From Alphaproteobacteria bacterium (GTDB lineage Bacteria > Pseudomonadota > Alphaproteobacteria > Caulobacterales > Caulobacteraceae), in the NCBI GenBank assembly GCA_018895795.1, contig JAHINZ010000453.1, positions 1-12,867 of the forward strand: a DNA stretch of 12,867 bases, in the 5' to 3' direction. The notes under the pieces are model-generated. The model was not told the origin of the DNA. It saw nothing but the letters and a program-made list of their open reading frames with translations, and searched no databases. The translations under genes and the position numbers were made by a program. Of this stretch, positions 1-8,134 are shown piece by piece (the stretch's first letter is position 1; the number at the start of each line of letters is the position of its first letter).

Positions 1-1332
1 CTGAAGCAGGCGACCTGGGCCTACAAGCACGCCTTGCTCAGTCCCGCCACCAAGGACGATCCCGAGCGCCTGGCGGCGCTGAAGGCTCAGGACCTGAAGG
101 CCTGGTTCAAGCGTATGCCGTGGTCGGAGGGCAGGTCCCCCCTCGCCGCCGCGCCGGAATACGAGAAGTACTTGCTGGACCAGTGGCGCAACGGCCTGTT
201 CGGCCCCTACTGGAAGCAGAACGGCCTCTACGCCGCCGGCGCTTACGACGCCTATGCCGATGTGCCTATGGCGCACATGAGCAGTTGGTACGATCCCTAC
301 GCCCTGACCGCGACCGAAAACTATCTGGGCCTGTCCCCTCGCAAGACCTCGCCGGTCAAGCTGATCCTAGGGCCCTGGACCCACGGGCAGCGCTCCGTCA
401 CCCATGCCGGCGATGTCGATTTCGGGTCCGACGCCACCCTGGATGGCGCTCTGGGGGAAAACTTCGTCGCCGTGCGCCTGGCCTGGTTCGACGCCTGGCT
501 GAAGGTCGCGCCGGGGCCAGACCCCCTCCCCCCCGTAAAGCTCTTCGTGATGGGCGGCGGCTCGGGCGGCATGACTCCAGAAGGACGCCTTGACCACGGC
601 GGCCGCTGGCGCGACGCGGATGCGTGGCCGCCGGCCTCCTCCGTGATGATCGACTACTTTCTCCGAGCCGACGGCGACCTGACGACCACGACGCCGACGG
701 AGGCCGAGACCTTCCGCGACTATGTCCACGATCCGGCGAAGCCCGTACCGACGATCGGCGGGGCCATGGCCTCGGGCGCGCCTTTGATGGTGGCGGGGGC
801 TTTCGACCAGCGAGAGGCGCCGGACTTCTTTGGTTGCGATGCCCCCTATCGACCGCTGGCCGAGCGTGACGACGTGTTAGTGTTTCAGACCGCCCCGCTG
901 GAGAACGATGTCGAAGTGGTCGGCCCGATCAGCGCCAAGCTGTTCATCAGCTCCGACTGCGTCGACACCGACTTCCACATCAAATTGATCGACGTCCACC
1001 CGCCGTCAGCGGACTATCCGGAGGGCTTCGCGATGAACCTGACCACCGGGGTTTTGCGGGCCCGCTACCGCGAAGGATTCGACCACGAGACGCGGCTTGA
1101 GCCCGGCAAGGTCTATGCGATCACGATTGAGGCCTTTCCGACCGCCAACCTTTTCGTCCAGGGTCACAGCATCCGACTGGATGTGTCCTCGAGCAACTTC
1201 CCGCATTTCGACGTCAATCCGAACTCCGGCGAGCCGGAGGGGCATGGGCGCTCTCCCCGTCCGGCGCGAAATCGGGTCTATGTCGATGCGGCGCGGCCAT
1301 CGCGTCTGATGCTGCCGGTCACCCGGTTGTAA
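1..1332 (+). CDS. CocE/NonD family alpha/beta hydrolase, C-terminal part (5' end outside window)
   Basis: The reading frame is open from the first base, so the gene begins upstream; a TTG at 34 is internal. About 443 residues are visible. The hydrolase part carries WYDPYA, where Asp98 of the visible protein (codon 292) fits the acid of the catalytic triad. LGPWTHG follows, with His128 (codon 382) as the catalytic base. The nucleophilic serine would lie in the missing N-terminal portion. From about residue 210 the protein becomes the jelly-roll C-terminal domain of the X-Pro dipeptidyl-peptidase/CocE class, with VDTDFHIKLIDV (321-332) and SSSNFPHFDVNPN (396-408), both hallmark stretches. Family members hydrolyse ester or amide bonds (cocaine esterase, glutaryl-7-ACA acylase, Xaa-Pro peptidases), and the substrate here cannot be told. 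The LysR gene starts 18 nt after its stop. Family call is firm; substrate is unknown. Confidence 0.92.
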   Translation: MKQATWAYKHALLSPATKDDPERLAALKAQDLKAWFKRMPWSEGRSPLAAAPEYEKYLLDQWRNGLFGPYWKQNGLYAAGAYDAYADVPMAHMSSWYDPYALTATENYLGLSPRKTSPVKLILGPWTHGQRSVTHAGDVDFGSDATLDGALGENFVAVRLAWFDAWLKVAPGPDPLPPVKLFVMGGGSGGMTPEGRLDHGGRWRDADAWPPASSVMIDYFLRADGDLTTTTPTEAETFRDYVHDPAKPVPTIGGAMASGAPLMVAGAFDQREAPDFFGCDAPYRPLAERDDVLVFQTAPLENDVEVVGPISAKLFISSDCVDTDFHIKLIDVHPPSADYPEGFAMNLTTGVLRARYREGFDHETRLEPGKVYAITIEAFPTANLFVQGHSIRLDVSSSNFPHFDVNPNSGEPEGHGRSPRPARNRVYVDAARPSRLMLPVTRL

Positions 1333-1350
1333 GCCTATCGGGGATCGTTG

Positions 1351-2283
1351 ATGAAGCTGAACCTGCGCAGCCTGGAGGCCTTCCGAGAGACACTTTTGAG
1401 CGGGTCGGCCACGGCCGCCGCCGGACGCATGGGGCTGACGCAGCCCGCTGTCAGCCGGCTGATCGCCCAGCTGGAAAAGGATGCGGGCTTCGAACTGTTC
1501 TATCGGGAGAAAGGCCGCCTTAGCCCAACGCCCGAGGCCTTGATGATCTACGAGGAGGTCGATCTGGCGTTCGGCGGGCTGGAGCGTGTCGGGTCGTTGA
1601 TCCGCGACATCGCCCAGTTCAACACCGGCCTGCTGAAGATTGTCGCCCCACCCAGCCTATCGGAAGGCGTGCTGTCGATGATCCTGCCCCGGTTCATGGA
1701 CCGTTTTCCCAAGGTTCGGGTCACAATCGACTCCCGCAGCACCGAAACCGCGCGCAGCATGGTGGCCAACCGCACCGCCGACTGCGGGTTCGTAAAGCTG
1801 CCTTTGGAGCGCGCTGACATCTCCACCGTGGTGCTGTCGGCCAGCGAGACCGTCTGCGTCCTGCCCTCGGACCACCCGCTGGCGGCGCATGAGGTCCTGT
1901 CGCCGGAACTGCTACGCAACGCACCGCTAGTGCTGCTCGGGTTCGGCACCTGGACCCGCCGGCAGATCGACGACGCTTTTCGCGAGCGCGGTGTGCGGCC
2001 CGAGGTCAAGCTCGAGACCCACACCGTGGGCTCAGCCTGCGCCTTCGCCGCCCAGGGGATCGGCATCGCCATCGTCAACGACCTGATGGCCGGAAACTTC
2101 ACGCGGGACGGCATGACGACCCGAGTGTTTCGTCCCCAGATCTTGCACGAATACGCCTTCATGACTGCGGCCATGGCCCCGATGAACCGGCTGGCCGCAG
2201 CCCTGTTGGAAGAGGCCCAAACCTATTTCAACGACCATACGCCTTCCACGGGACACAGGCGCGCTGTCGCAAACGGACTCTAG
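1351..2283 (+). CDS. LysR-type transcriptional regulator
   Basis: This is a 310-residue protein, the usual LysR length. The N-terminal winged helix-turn-helix spans about residues 4-62, with the core helix pair around 19-42 (ATAAAGRMGLTQPAVSRLI). The effector-binding periplasmic-protein-like domain covers about 90-295. I chose the ATG at 1351 because GGGGA at 1340-1344 gives a Shine-Dalgarno at about 6 nt; a TTG directly before it (1348) is the alternative. The pattern resembles the OccR/NocR-like branch (LEAFRETLLSGSATAAA), but no effector can be deduced. It follows the CocE-type hydrolase on the same strand and may be cotranscribed with it. LysR regulators more often act on divergent genes, and none lies beside it here. 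Plausible but unproven targets are the upstream hydrolase cluster or lldD downstream. Confidence 0.93.
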   Translation: MKLNLRSLEAFRETLLSGSATAAAGRMGLTQPAVSRLIAQLEKDAGFELFYREKGRLSPTPEALMIYEEVDLAFGGLERVGSLIRDIAQFNTGLLKIVAPPSLSEGVLSMILPRFMDRFPKVRVTIDSRSTETARSMVANRTADCGFVKLPLERADISTVVLSASETVCVLPSDHPLAAHEVLSPELLRNAPLVLLGFGTWTRRQIDDAFRERGVRPEVKLETHTVGSACAFAAQGIGIAIVNDLMAGNFTRDGMTTRVFRPQILHEYAFMTAAMAPMNRLAAALLEEAQTYFNDHTPSTGHRRAVANGL

Positions 2284-2571
2284 CGCGTTGCCAGACCTTT
2301 CAGGCCGGACGTCCGAAGATGCAGCTTTCGCGGTCTAACCAAGGCGACAAGACTCACAGCCGCAAAGTGCGCTGCGCCATCGCGACGGGGTGGAGCCAAG
2401 TCTGTGGATCAAAACTAACTCCTCCGGATTGCGACCAATGGGTCTTTGGGAAAGTGCGTCACGGGGCCACCCGTCCCATCGCCGATGGTCAGGGCCCCAT
2501 CGACGTGACGCGCCTTGAGGATGGCCGCCCCGACCGCCGCCGTGCTGCAGGGGAAGACTTCGCGGCTCGGC

Positions 2572-2695
2572 GGGCCAGATCGTCAGTGCGATCACTGTCT
2601 CCGGCGCAGCTCAAAACGCGGACGACGACCGGATGAACGTGCTGGTCGGGAACGGACGCAAGGCGGCCCACGCCATCGGGCGCGACCTGGGCTAG
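2572..2695 (+). pseudogene. Possible C-terminal remnant of an unrecognised gene
   Basis: The frame ending at TAG 2693-2695 is open back to a stop at 2516, but only the part from about 2572 has the codon pattern of a real gene (G or C in most third positions, mixed hydrophobic and polar residues). It contains a hydrophobic strand (QIVSAITVSGA), an acidic turn (NADDD) and a final amphipathic helix (RKAAHAIGRDLG). No start codon with a ribosome site precedes it; the internal ATG at 2633 would give only 20 residues. It could be a truncated gene, or chance in GC-rich DNA. I do not assign a function. Confidence 0.25.
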
Positions 2696-2742
2696 AACGG
2701 CAAGCGCATGGCGCGCTGACGCTGGAAGTTCGAGGGATCTGT

Positions 2743-2823
2743 ATGTTGCTTGAAGACAAGACCATCGCCGGCGCCGGCGCGGCAGTTCTGGCCGACGGCG
2801 GCGCCTTCGGCAACTTCCAGTAG
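2743..2823 (+). CDS. Small ORF (26 aa) directly upstream of lldD; possible remnant or leader
   Basis: The ATG at 2743 follows GAGGGA (2732-2737) by 5 nt, a good Shine-Dalgarno. The product starts MLLEDKTIAGAGAAVLADGG and stops at TAG 2821, only 9 nt before the lldD ATG. Its beginning resembles the N-terminus of short-chain dehydrogenases (MLLxxKxxxVxGAG), but no Rossmann fold follows, so it may be what is left of such a gene after deletion. The alternative is a short translated leader coupled to lldD, suggested by the ribosome site and the close spacing. Neither is demonstrated. Confidence 0.3.
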   Translation: MLLEDKTIAGAGAAVLADGGAFGNFQ

Positions 2824-2832
2824 GGCGAGCTC

Positions 2833-3999
2833 ATGATTGTCTCGTCCACCACGGACTTTCGCGAAGCGGCCCGGCGCAAGCTGCCGCGCTTCCTGTTCGA
2901 CTATATCGACGGCGGCGCCTATGCCGAAGCGACTCTGGCCCGCAACGTTACCGACCTCGCCGACCTATCCCTGCGCCAGCGGGTGCTGAAGGACGTCTCG
3001 AGCGTCGATCCCTCGACCACCCTGTTTGGCGTCAAGCAGGCCCTGCCTGTGGCCCTGGCGCCTGTCGGCCTGACCGGGATGTACGCCCGTCGCGGCGAGG
3101 TGCAGGCCGCCAAGGCCGCGGCCGCCAAGGGCGTGCCGTTTTGCCTTTCCACGGTCTCGGTCTGCGACGTCGACGAAGTGTCCAGGGCCAGCAGCGCGCC
3201 GATATGGTTCCAACTCTATGTCTTGCGCGACCGAGCCTTCATGCGCGACCTGCTGGTGCGGGCGCGGGACGCCGGCGCGACGGCGCTGGTCTTCACAGTA
3301 GATATGCCGGTGCCCGGAGCGCGTTACCGTGACGCCCATTCGGGCATGAGCGGTCCCAATGCAGGTCTGCGTCGCATGCTGCAGGCCGTCACCAAGCCGG
3401 CCTGGGCCTGGGATGTCGGGCTGATGGGCCGTCCTCACACCCTAGGCAATGTCGCGCCGGTGCTGGGCCAGAACTCGGGGCTGGAAGACTTCATGGGTTG
3501 GCTGGCGGCGAACTTCGATCCCTCCATCCAGTGGAAGGACCTGGAGTGGATCCGCCAACTCTGGACAGGGCCGCTGATCATCAAGGGCGTGCTGGATCCA
3601 GAAGACGCGAAGGCCGCGGCCAACATCGGCGCGGACGGCATCGTGGTCTCCAACCATGGCGGCCGCCAGTTGGACGGCGTGCCGTCGTCGGCCCGAGCTC
3701 TGCCGGCCATCGCCGAGGCTGTGGGCGATCGGCTGACGGTGCTGGCCGACGGTGGCGTGCGCTCGGGCCTGGATGTGGTGCGGATGCTGGCGTTGGGCGC
3801 TCAAGGCGTTTTGCTGGGCCGAGCGTTCGCCTATGCCCTGGCGGCGCGCGGCGGACCGGGCGTCACCCAACTGCTGGACCTGATCGAGAAGGAAATGCGC
3901 GTTGCCATGGCCCTGACGGGAGTCAATTCGGTGGCGCAGATCGATCGTTCGATCTTGGCGGAAATCGGCGCGGCCGCGCCCTGGACTAGCAAGGTCTAG
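2833..3999 (+). CDS. lldD: FMN-dependent L-lactate dehydrogenase
   Basis: The 388-residue protein matches the E. coli LldD pattern along its whole length, at about the same size. It oxidises L-lactate to pyruvate at the inner face of the cytoplasmic membrane and passes electrons to the quinone pool, allowing growth on lactate. The fold is the alpha-hydroxy-acid oxidase TIM barrel. Visible active-site residues are Tyr24 in FLFDYIDGGAY, the FQLYV strand with Tyr129, Lys251 in IIKG, the catalytic base His275 and Arg278 in SNHGGRQLDG, and the FMN-phosphate motifs ADGGVR (305-310) and LLGRAF (327-332). The segment MPVPGARYRDAHSGMSGPN (158-176) is typical of LldD rather than of glycolate oxidase or mandelate dehydrogenase. 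The ATG at 2833 is preceded by AGGGCGAG at about 4-5 nt. No lldP permease or lldR regulator of the E. coli type is adjacent. Regulation by the LysR gene at 1351 is only a guess. Confidence 0.96.
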   Translation: MIVSSTTDFREAARRKLPRFLFDYIDGGAYAEATLARNVTDLADLSLRQRVLKDVSSVDPSTTLFGVKQALPVALAPVGLTGMYARRGEVQAAKAAAAKGVPFCLSTVSVCDVDEVSRASSAPIWFQLYVLRDRAFMRDLLVRARDAGATALVFTVDMPVPGARYRDAHSGMSGPNAGLRRMLQAVTKPAWAWDVGLMGRPHTLGNVAPVLGQNSGLEDFMGWLAANFDPSIQWKDLEWIRQLWTGPLIIKGVLDPEDAKAAANIGADGIVVSNHGGRQLDGVPSSARALPAIAEAVGDRLTVLADGGVRSGLDVVRMLALGAQGVLLGRAFAYALAARGGPGVTQLLDLIEKEMRVAMALTGVNSVAQIDRSILAEIGAAAPWTSKV

Positions 4000-4136
4000 A
4001 CTTCAGCCACTGAACGATCGTCTCCGCCGAAAGCTGACTGCTCCGGTGTCCGAAATGCGCGCTGCGGCGCAGGTCATCAAGCGGCGCCCCTACCCTTTCC
4101 TGACGCCTCATCACGCCCCGCGATCCCTGTCATTTT

Positions 4137-4829
4137 TCAATCAGCGCTGAAGCGATAGCCAACACCGGGCTCTGTCTCGATGATCCTCGGACGGGCGGGA
4201 TCGAGCTCGAGCTTCTGACGCAACTGACCGATGAAAACACGAAGGTACTGGGTATCCGTCGCGTGGGCCGCCCCCCAGATGGCGACCAGCAAGTCCTTGT
4301 GGGTCAGCAGTTTGCCATGCCCCCGGGCCAGACGCGCCAGGAGATCGTATTCCTTGGGTGACACCTTCACGACCGCGCCGGCCCGGGTGACCCGACGCCT
4401 GTCAAAGTCGATCTCGACCTCGCCAGATCGGACGGGACCTTCCGGCGCCTTGGCGGACGCGCGCTGGCGCAGGGCCGCGCGCAAGCGGGCCAGCAGTTCG
4501 CCCACGCCAAACGGCTTTTCCAGATAGTCATTTGCCCCGTGGTCGAGGGCTTGAATCTTCTCGGCCTCGCGATCGCGGGCCGACAGGATCAGGATCGGGC
4601 CGTCATAGAAGTCGCGGGCTCGGATCAGCACGTCCTTGCCATCCATGTCGGGCAAGCCAAGGTCCAGCACCACGGCGTCGGGCGACCAGAGCGCTATCCC
4701 CCGCAGCCCTTCTTGGCCGCTGTCGGCGCGCAAGAGCTCGAAGCCGGCCGCATCCAAGGCCGGCCCCAGAAAGCGATGGATCTGGGGCTCGTCGTCGATG
4801 ACCAGGATGCGCGGACGTGAAAGGCTCAT
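4137..4829 (-). CDS. kdpE: Response regulator of the Kdp potassium two-component system
   Basis: This is a 230-residue OmpR/PhoB-class regulator. The receiver domain spans about 6-120, with the acidic pair Asp12-Asp13, phosphoacceptor Asp56 in VVLDLGLPDMDG, Ser83 and Lys105 in YLEKPF. The C-terminal winged helix (about 133-228) carries SPKEYDLLARLA and the end signature IIETEPGVGYRF. Phosphorylated by KdpD when K+ is limiting or turgor drops, it activates the kdp promoter. It is the last gene of the locus, 7 nt after the kdpD stop, so the pair is translated from one message. No strong Shine-Dalgarno precedes the ATG, which suggests translational coupling to kdpD. It converges with lldD. Position next to kdpD, together with the conserved family features, makes the name secure. 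Confidence 0.96.
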   Translation of the reverse strand: MSLSRPRILVIDDEPQIHRFLGPALDAAGFELLRADSGQEGLRGIALWSPDAVVLDLGLPDMDGKDVLIRARDFYDGPILILSARDREAEKIQALDHGANDYLEKPFGVGELLARLRAALRQRASAKAPEGPVRSGEVEIDFDRRRVTRAGAVVKVSPKEYDLLARLARGHGKLLTHKDLLVAIWGAAHATDTQYLRVFIGQLRQKLELDPARPRIIETEPGVGYRFSAD

Positions 4830-4836
4830 GACGTCT

Positions 4837-7530
4837 TCATAGCAGGTGATGCGGGGTCGCGATCGCCTTGGGCAGGCTGATCAGGATCCGCGTGCCTTTG
4901 CCGTCGTGGATGGGGCTGGCGGCGGCGATGCGCCCGCCCATCGCGTCGATAAAGCCCTTGGCGATCGAGAGACCCAGACCGGCGCCCTGTGTGCGGTCGC
5001 TGGGCTCCTCCATGCGGCGGAACTTCTCGAACACACCTTCCAACTCGGCGGTCGGGATGCCACGTCCCTCGTCCTCTATGCTGATCACAACATTGGCCCG
5101 GTCCTCATAGGCGGCCATTTCAATGCCAGTGCGCGGCGCGCTATAGGCGATCGCGTTTTCGAGAATGTTGACGATCGCCTGTTCCAGAAGCCCGCCATCG
5201 ATCCGTACGAGGCTGAGTTCAGGGGGATAGTCGCGCGCCAACACCCGGTCGCCCAGTCGCCGCGCGACGCGGTCGGCGGCCGCGCCCAGCACGTCGCGCA
5301 CATCGGTCCAGTCGGTGCGCAGGCGCAGAGCCCCGCCTTCCAGACGCGTCATGTCCAGCAGATTGCCGACATAGCGGTTTAGCCGCTCGGCTTCCTCGCG
5401 AATACTGAGGATCAGGTCGTCGCGTACGGCCGGTGCCAGGCCCTTGCCATAGTCGATCAGGGTGCTGGAGGCGCCCAGCACCGTCGACAGGGGCGTGCGA
5501 AGGTCGTGGCTGATCGAGTTGAGCAGGGCCGAGCGGAAACGGTCCGCGCGGCGCAGGGTTTCGGTCTCGACGGCCTCGGTCGCCAGTTCGGCGCGCTCCA
5601 GCGCCACGGCCCCCTGCTCCAGCAGCGCCAGGACCAGCCGCTCGGTGTCGGATCCCGGGACCATTGCGCCGGCCTCGACGCCGGCCACGCCGGCCCTGGA
5701 GCGCACGCCGTCCAGGGGCCAGAAGGTCCAACTGGTCTGAGGCAGGGTGCCGGTGCCAAAGCCTGCGGGCTCGCCCTTTTCCCAAGCCCAACGGGCGGCG
5801 GCCATAGGGGCGGCGTCCAGCGGTTCGAGCGCCGGAGCGCCGGCGGCGGGTTCGAGCTCGCCATTGCGAGGCAGCAACACCATGGCCTTGGCGCCGGCCG
5901 CCGCGGCCGCCTGCTCGGCGATGGCCTGCGCCGCCGCCTCACGTCCGGCGGCCGCCGAGAAGGTGCGGCTGGCGGCCAGTAGGGCCGAAACGGCCGACGC
6001 CCGGCGCTGGGCGTCACGCCCCTGGTCGCGCACCCGCCCCGCAAGTCCGCCGGCCGCCAGGGCGACGGCCCAGAACACGATCAGGGTCAAGAAGTCGACC
6101 GGCGAGCCGATCGCAAAACTGTGCCGGGGTTCGAGAAACAGGTAGTTATAGACGAGGAAGGCCAAGGTCGCCGACGCCAGGGCCGGTCGCAACCCGTGCA
6201 GCACCCCCGCCGCCAGAACGGCGGCGAGAAAGATCATGCCCAGGTCGACGCGGTCGAACGCGACATCCAGACCCCACGCCACCAAAGTGGCCAAGGCGAC
6301 GCAGGCCGCGCCGGTGAGATAGCCAGTCCAGGGCCTCAACGATCGAGGCCGGGGCGGCTCGACGACCGCCTCATGGGCGGCCTCGGTGACCACATGGATC
6401 GCCGCGCCCCGGGCTTCCCGCAGCAAGGCCACGGCCAGAGACCTGCCCAGAAGTTCGCGCCAGCGGCTGTCGGCCGACTTGCCGATGACGATCTGGGTGA
6501 CATTGTTGCGGCGAGCATAGGCCATCACCGTGGCGACGAGATCCGCGCCGCTGAGCACCACCGTTGATCCGCCCAGTTGTTCGGCCAGCTTCAGGGCGTC
6601 GTTGGCGCGGGCCGCCGCGGCCAGTCCCGGCGGCGGCCGGTCGGGTCGATCGACGTGGGCGACGGTCCAGGGGGCGTCCATCATCATGTCCGACAGTCGC
6701 CGGCCCGTCCGCACCAGCCCGCCGGCCATCGCATCGCCGCCGACCAGGACCAGAATCCGCTCGCCCGCCGCCCAGGGCCCCTCCACGCCCTTTTCGCGCA
6801 TGGTGGCGACCAGTTGGTCGTCCACCGTCTGGGCCGCACGCCGCAGGGCCAGTTCGCGCAAGGCGGTGAGGTTTTCGACCCGGAAGAAGTGCTCGGAGGC
6901 CAGCCGCGCTGTCTCTGGCACATAGACCCTGCCCGCCGCCATCCGCTCGCGCAGCTCGCCGGGCGTGATGTCGACGACCTCGATGTCGTCGGCCCGCGAC
7001 AGGGCGCTGTCGGGCACGGTCTCGCGCTGGCGAACGCCGGTAATGCGCTGCACGACGTCGACCAGGCTTTCCAAATGCTGGACGTTCAGGGTGGTCCAGA
7101 CGTCGATCCCCGCCGCCAGGATTTCCTCGACGTCCTGCCAACGCTTGGAATGGCGAGAACCGGGCGCATTCGAATGGGCGTATTCGTCGACCAGCAGCAG
7201 CTTGGGCTTACGCGCCAGGGCGGCGTCGAGATCGAACTCCATCACGACCCGGTCCCGATGGTCGATCGGCTTGCGGGCGAGAACCTCCATGTCGCGCAGG
7301 AGGCTCTCGGTCTCGCGGCGGCCGTGGGTTTCGACCAGGCCGACGACGACATCCTGGCCCTGGGCCTTGCGGCGTCGGGCGGCGCGCAGCATCTCGTAGG
7401 TCTTGCCCACGCCGGGCGCCATGCCCAGAAACACCTTCAGGCGCCCCCGGCTCGCCTTGTTGGCGGCGGCCAGAAGCGCCTCGGGGTCGGGACGACCCGG
7501 TTCGGGATAGGGGCGTTCGTCGGCCGCCAA
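4837..7530 (-). CDS. kdpD: Sensor histidine kinase KdpD
   Basis: This 897-residue membrane kinase (E. coli 894) senses low K+ and osmotic conditions and phosphorylates KdpE. Domains in order are: the N-terminal KdpD domain with Walker A GMAPGVGKT (36-44) and DEYAHSN (115-121); a universal-stress-protein-like domain (about 256-382); four membrane segments (about 402-420, 428-447, 449-467, 478-497); a GAF-like region (about 520-650); and the kinase core. The core has phospho-acceptor His675 in SISHDLRTP, N box NILEN (788-792), DEGRG (820-824) and GAGLGLS (849-855). I start at TTG 7530, four bases after the kdpC stop. The frame is open further upstream, but that would overlap kdpC by about 90 nt with non-homologous sequence. 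Homologous sequence begins right after this TTG (AADERPYPEPGRPDPEALL). No clear ribosome site is seen, so coupling to kdpC translation is likely. Confidence 0.95.
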   Translation of the reverse strand: MAADERPYPEPGRPDPEALLAAANKASRGRLKVFLGMAPGVGKTYEMLRAARRRKAQGQDVVVGLVETHGRRETESLLRDMEVLARKPIDHRDRVVMEFDLDAALARKPKLLLVDEYAHSNAPGSRHSKRWQDVEEILAAGIDVWTTLNVQHLESLVDVVQRITGVRQRETVPDSALSRADDIEVVDITPGELRERMAAGRVYVPETARLASEHFFRVENLTALRELALRRAAQTVDDQLVATMREKGVEGPWAAGERILVLVGGDAMAGGLVRTGRRLSDMMMDAPWTVAHVDRPDRPPPGLAAAARANDALKLAEQLGGSTVVLSGADLVATVMAYARRNNVTQIVIGKSADSRWRELLGRSLAVALLREARGAAIHVVTEAAHEAVVEPPRPRSLRPWTGYLTGAACVALATLVAWGLDVAFDRVDLGMIFLAAVLAAGVLHGLRPALASATLAFLVYNYLFLEPRHSFAIGSPVDFLTLIVFWAVALAAGGLAGRVRDQGRDAQRRASAVSALLAASRTFSAAAGREAAAQAIAEQAAAAAGAKAMVLLPRNGELEPAAGAPALEPLDAAPMAAARWAWEKGEPAGFGTGTLPQTSWTFWPLDGVRSRAGVAGVEAGAMVPGSDTERLVLALLEQGAVALERAELATEAVETETLRRADRFRSALLNSISHDLRTPLSTVLGASSTLIDYGKGLAPAVRDDLILSIREEAERLNRYVGNLLDMTRLEGGALRLRTDWTDVRDVLGAAADRVARRLGDRVLARDYPPELSLVRIDGGLLEQAIVNILENAIAYSAPRTGIEMAAYEDRANVVISIEDEGRGIPTAELEGVFEKFRRMEEPSDRTQGAGLGLSIAKGFIDAMGGRIAAASPIHDGKGTRILISLPKAIATPHHLL

Positions 7531-7534
7531 GCGT

Positions 7535-8107
7535 CTAGCCCGGCGCGCGGGCGTCGAGCGCCCGGTTGACGGCCAGCACATTGACCCGCGGCTGACCGAT
7601 GAAGCCCAATAGGCGGCCCTGGACATGAGCGTCGATCACCGCCTGTACGTCGCGGCTGGCCAGGCCGCGCGCCTTGGCGATCCGGACGGCCTGCAGATCG
7701 GCGTAGGCCGGGGAGATGTCCGGATCCAGACCCGAGCCCGAGGTCGTCACCGCATCGGCGGGGATGATCGCGCCCGGGTCTTCGACCCGCAAGGCGTCGG
7801 CGTCGGCCTTGACCCGCTCGGCCAGGGCCGGGTTCATCGGGCCCATGTTGGAGCCGCTGGAGGCCGAGGCGTCATAGCCCGCGCCGGCCGCCGAGGGGCG
7901 CGGATGCAGATACCGCGGCGCGGCGAAAGCCTGGCCGATCAGGGCCGAGCCGACGACGGTTCCCTTGGCGTCGCGCACCAGGCTGCCATTGGCCTGATAG
8001 GGGAAGGCCGCCTGGGCGACGCCGGTGACGGCCAACGGATAGGCCAGGCCCAGCAAGGCGGTGAACAGGCCCATCGTGACCAGGGCCGGACGAAGGTGGG
8101 AGAGCAT
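7535..8107 (-). CDS. kdpC: Potassium-transporting ATPase subunit C
   Basis: This is a 190-residue subunit with one N-terminal membrane helix (about residues 9-30) and a periplasmic domain. In the KdpFABC complex it sits beside KdpA and is needed for assembly and high-affinity K+ transport. Family signatures seen are SGSNMGP (84-90), the highly conserved TTSGSGLDPDIS (121-132) and the C-terminal GQPRVNVLAVN (171-181). Length matches the family. The ATG at 8107 lies 27 nt after the kdpB stop. CGGAG stands 11 nt upstream, rather far for a Shine-Dalgarno, and is part of the 8-bp palindrome CTCCGGAG (8119-8126). The TAG stop is followed four bases later by the kdpD start. Confidence 0.96.
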   Translation of the reverse strand: MLSHLRPALVTMGLFTALLGLAYPLAVTGVAQAAFPYQANGSLVRDAKGTVVGSALIGQAFAAPRYLHPRPSAAGAGYDASASSGSNMGPMNPALAERVKADADALRVEDPGAIIPADAVTTSGSGLDPDISPAYADLQAVRIAKARGLASRDVQAVIDAHVQGRLLGFIGQPRVNVLAVNRALDARAPG

Positions 8108-8134
8108 GAGCTGTGAATCTCCGGAGGATGCAGT

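Larger units (their letters stand above)
2284..2832. other. Gene-poor 549-bp stretch with possible gene remnants
   Basis: No intact gene of ordinary size is supported here. The overlapping frames on both strands have composition typical of shadows in GC-rich DNA. Two plus-strand pieces look more protein-like than the rest. Frame 2 from about 2572 to 2695 reads like the C-terminus of a soluble protein (QIVSAITVSGAAQNADDD, then MNVLVGNGRKAAHAIGRDLG) ending at TAG 2693. The other is the 26-codon ORF at 2743-2823. A minus-strand frame over about 2430-2560 also reads smoothly (AAILKARHVDGALTIGDGTG) but has stops on both sides. I recognise none of these as a named family with confidence. The simplest reading is decayed gene material plus the promoter region of lldD. 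No terminator or clear promoter could be fixed. Confidence 0.5.

Noticed and set aside
2319..2636. 105-codon plus-strand ORF in the gap after the LysR gene
   Set aside because: It is charged and Arg/Thr rich with no domain pattern or ribosome site. It overlaps other equally open frames.
4002..4014. Small inverted repeat TTCAG-CCA-CTGAA just after lldD
   Set aside because: The stem is only 5 bp, not GC-rich, and has no T tract, so it does not qualify as an intrinsic terminator. The rest of the 4000-4136 gap has only a direct repeat (GCGGCGC twice).
6577..7569. 330-codon plus-strand ORF opposite kdpD
   Set aside because: It is antisense to the conserved KdpD N-terminal domains and shows no recognisable motif or ribosome site.
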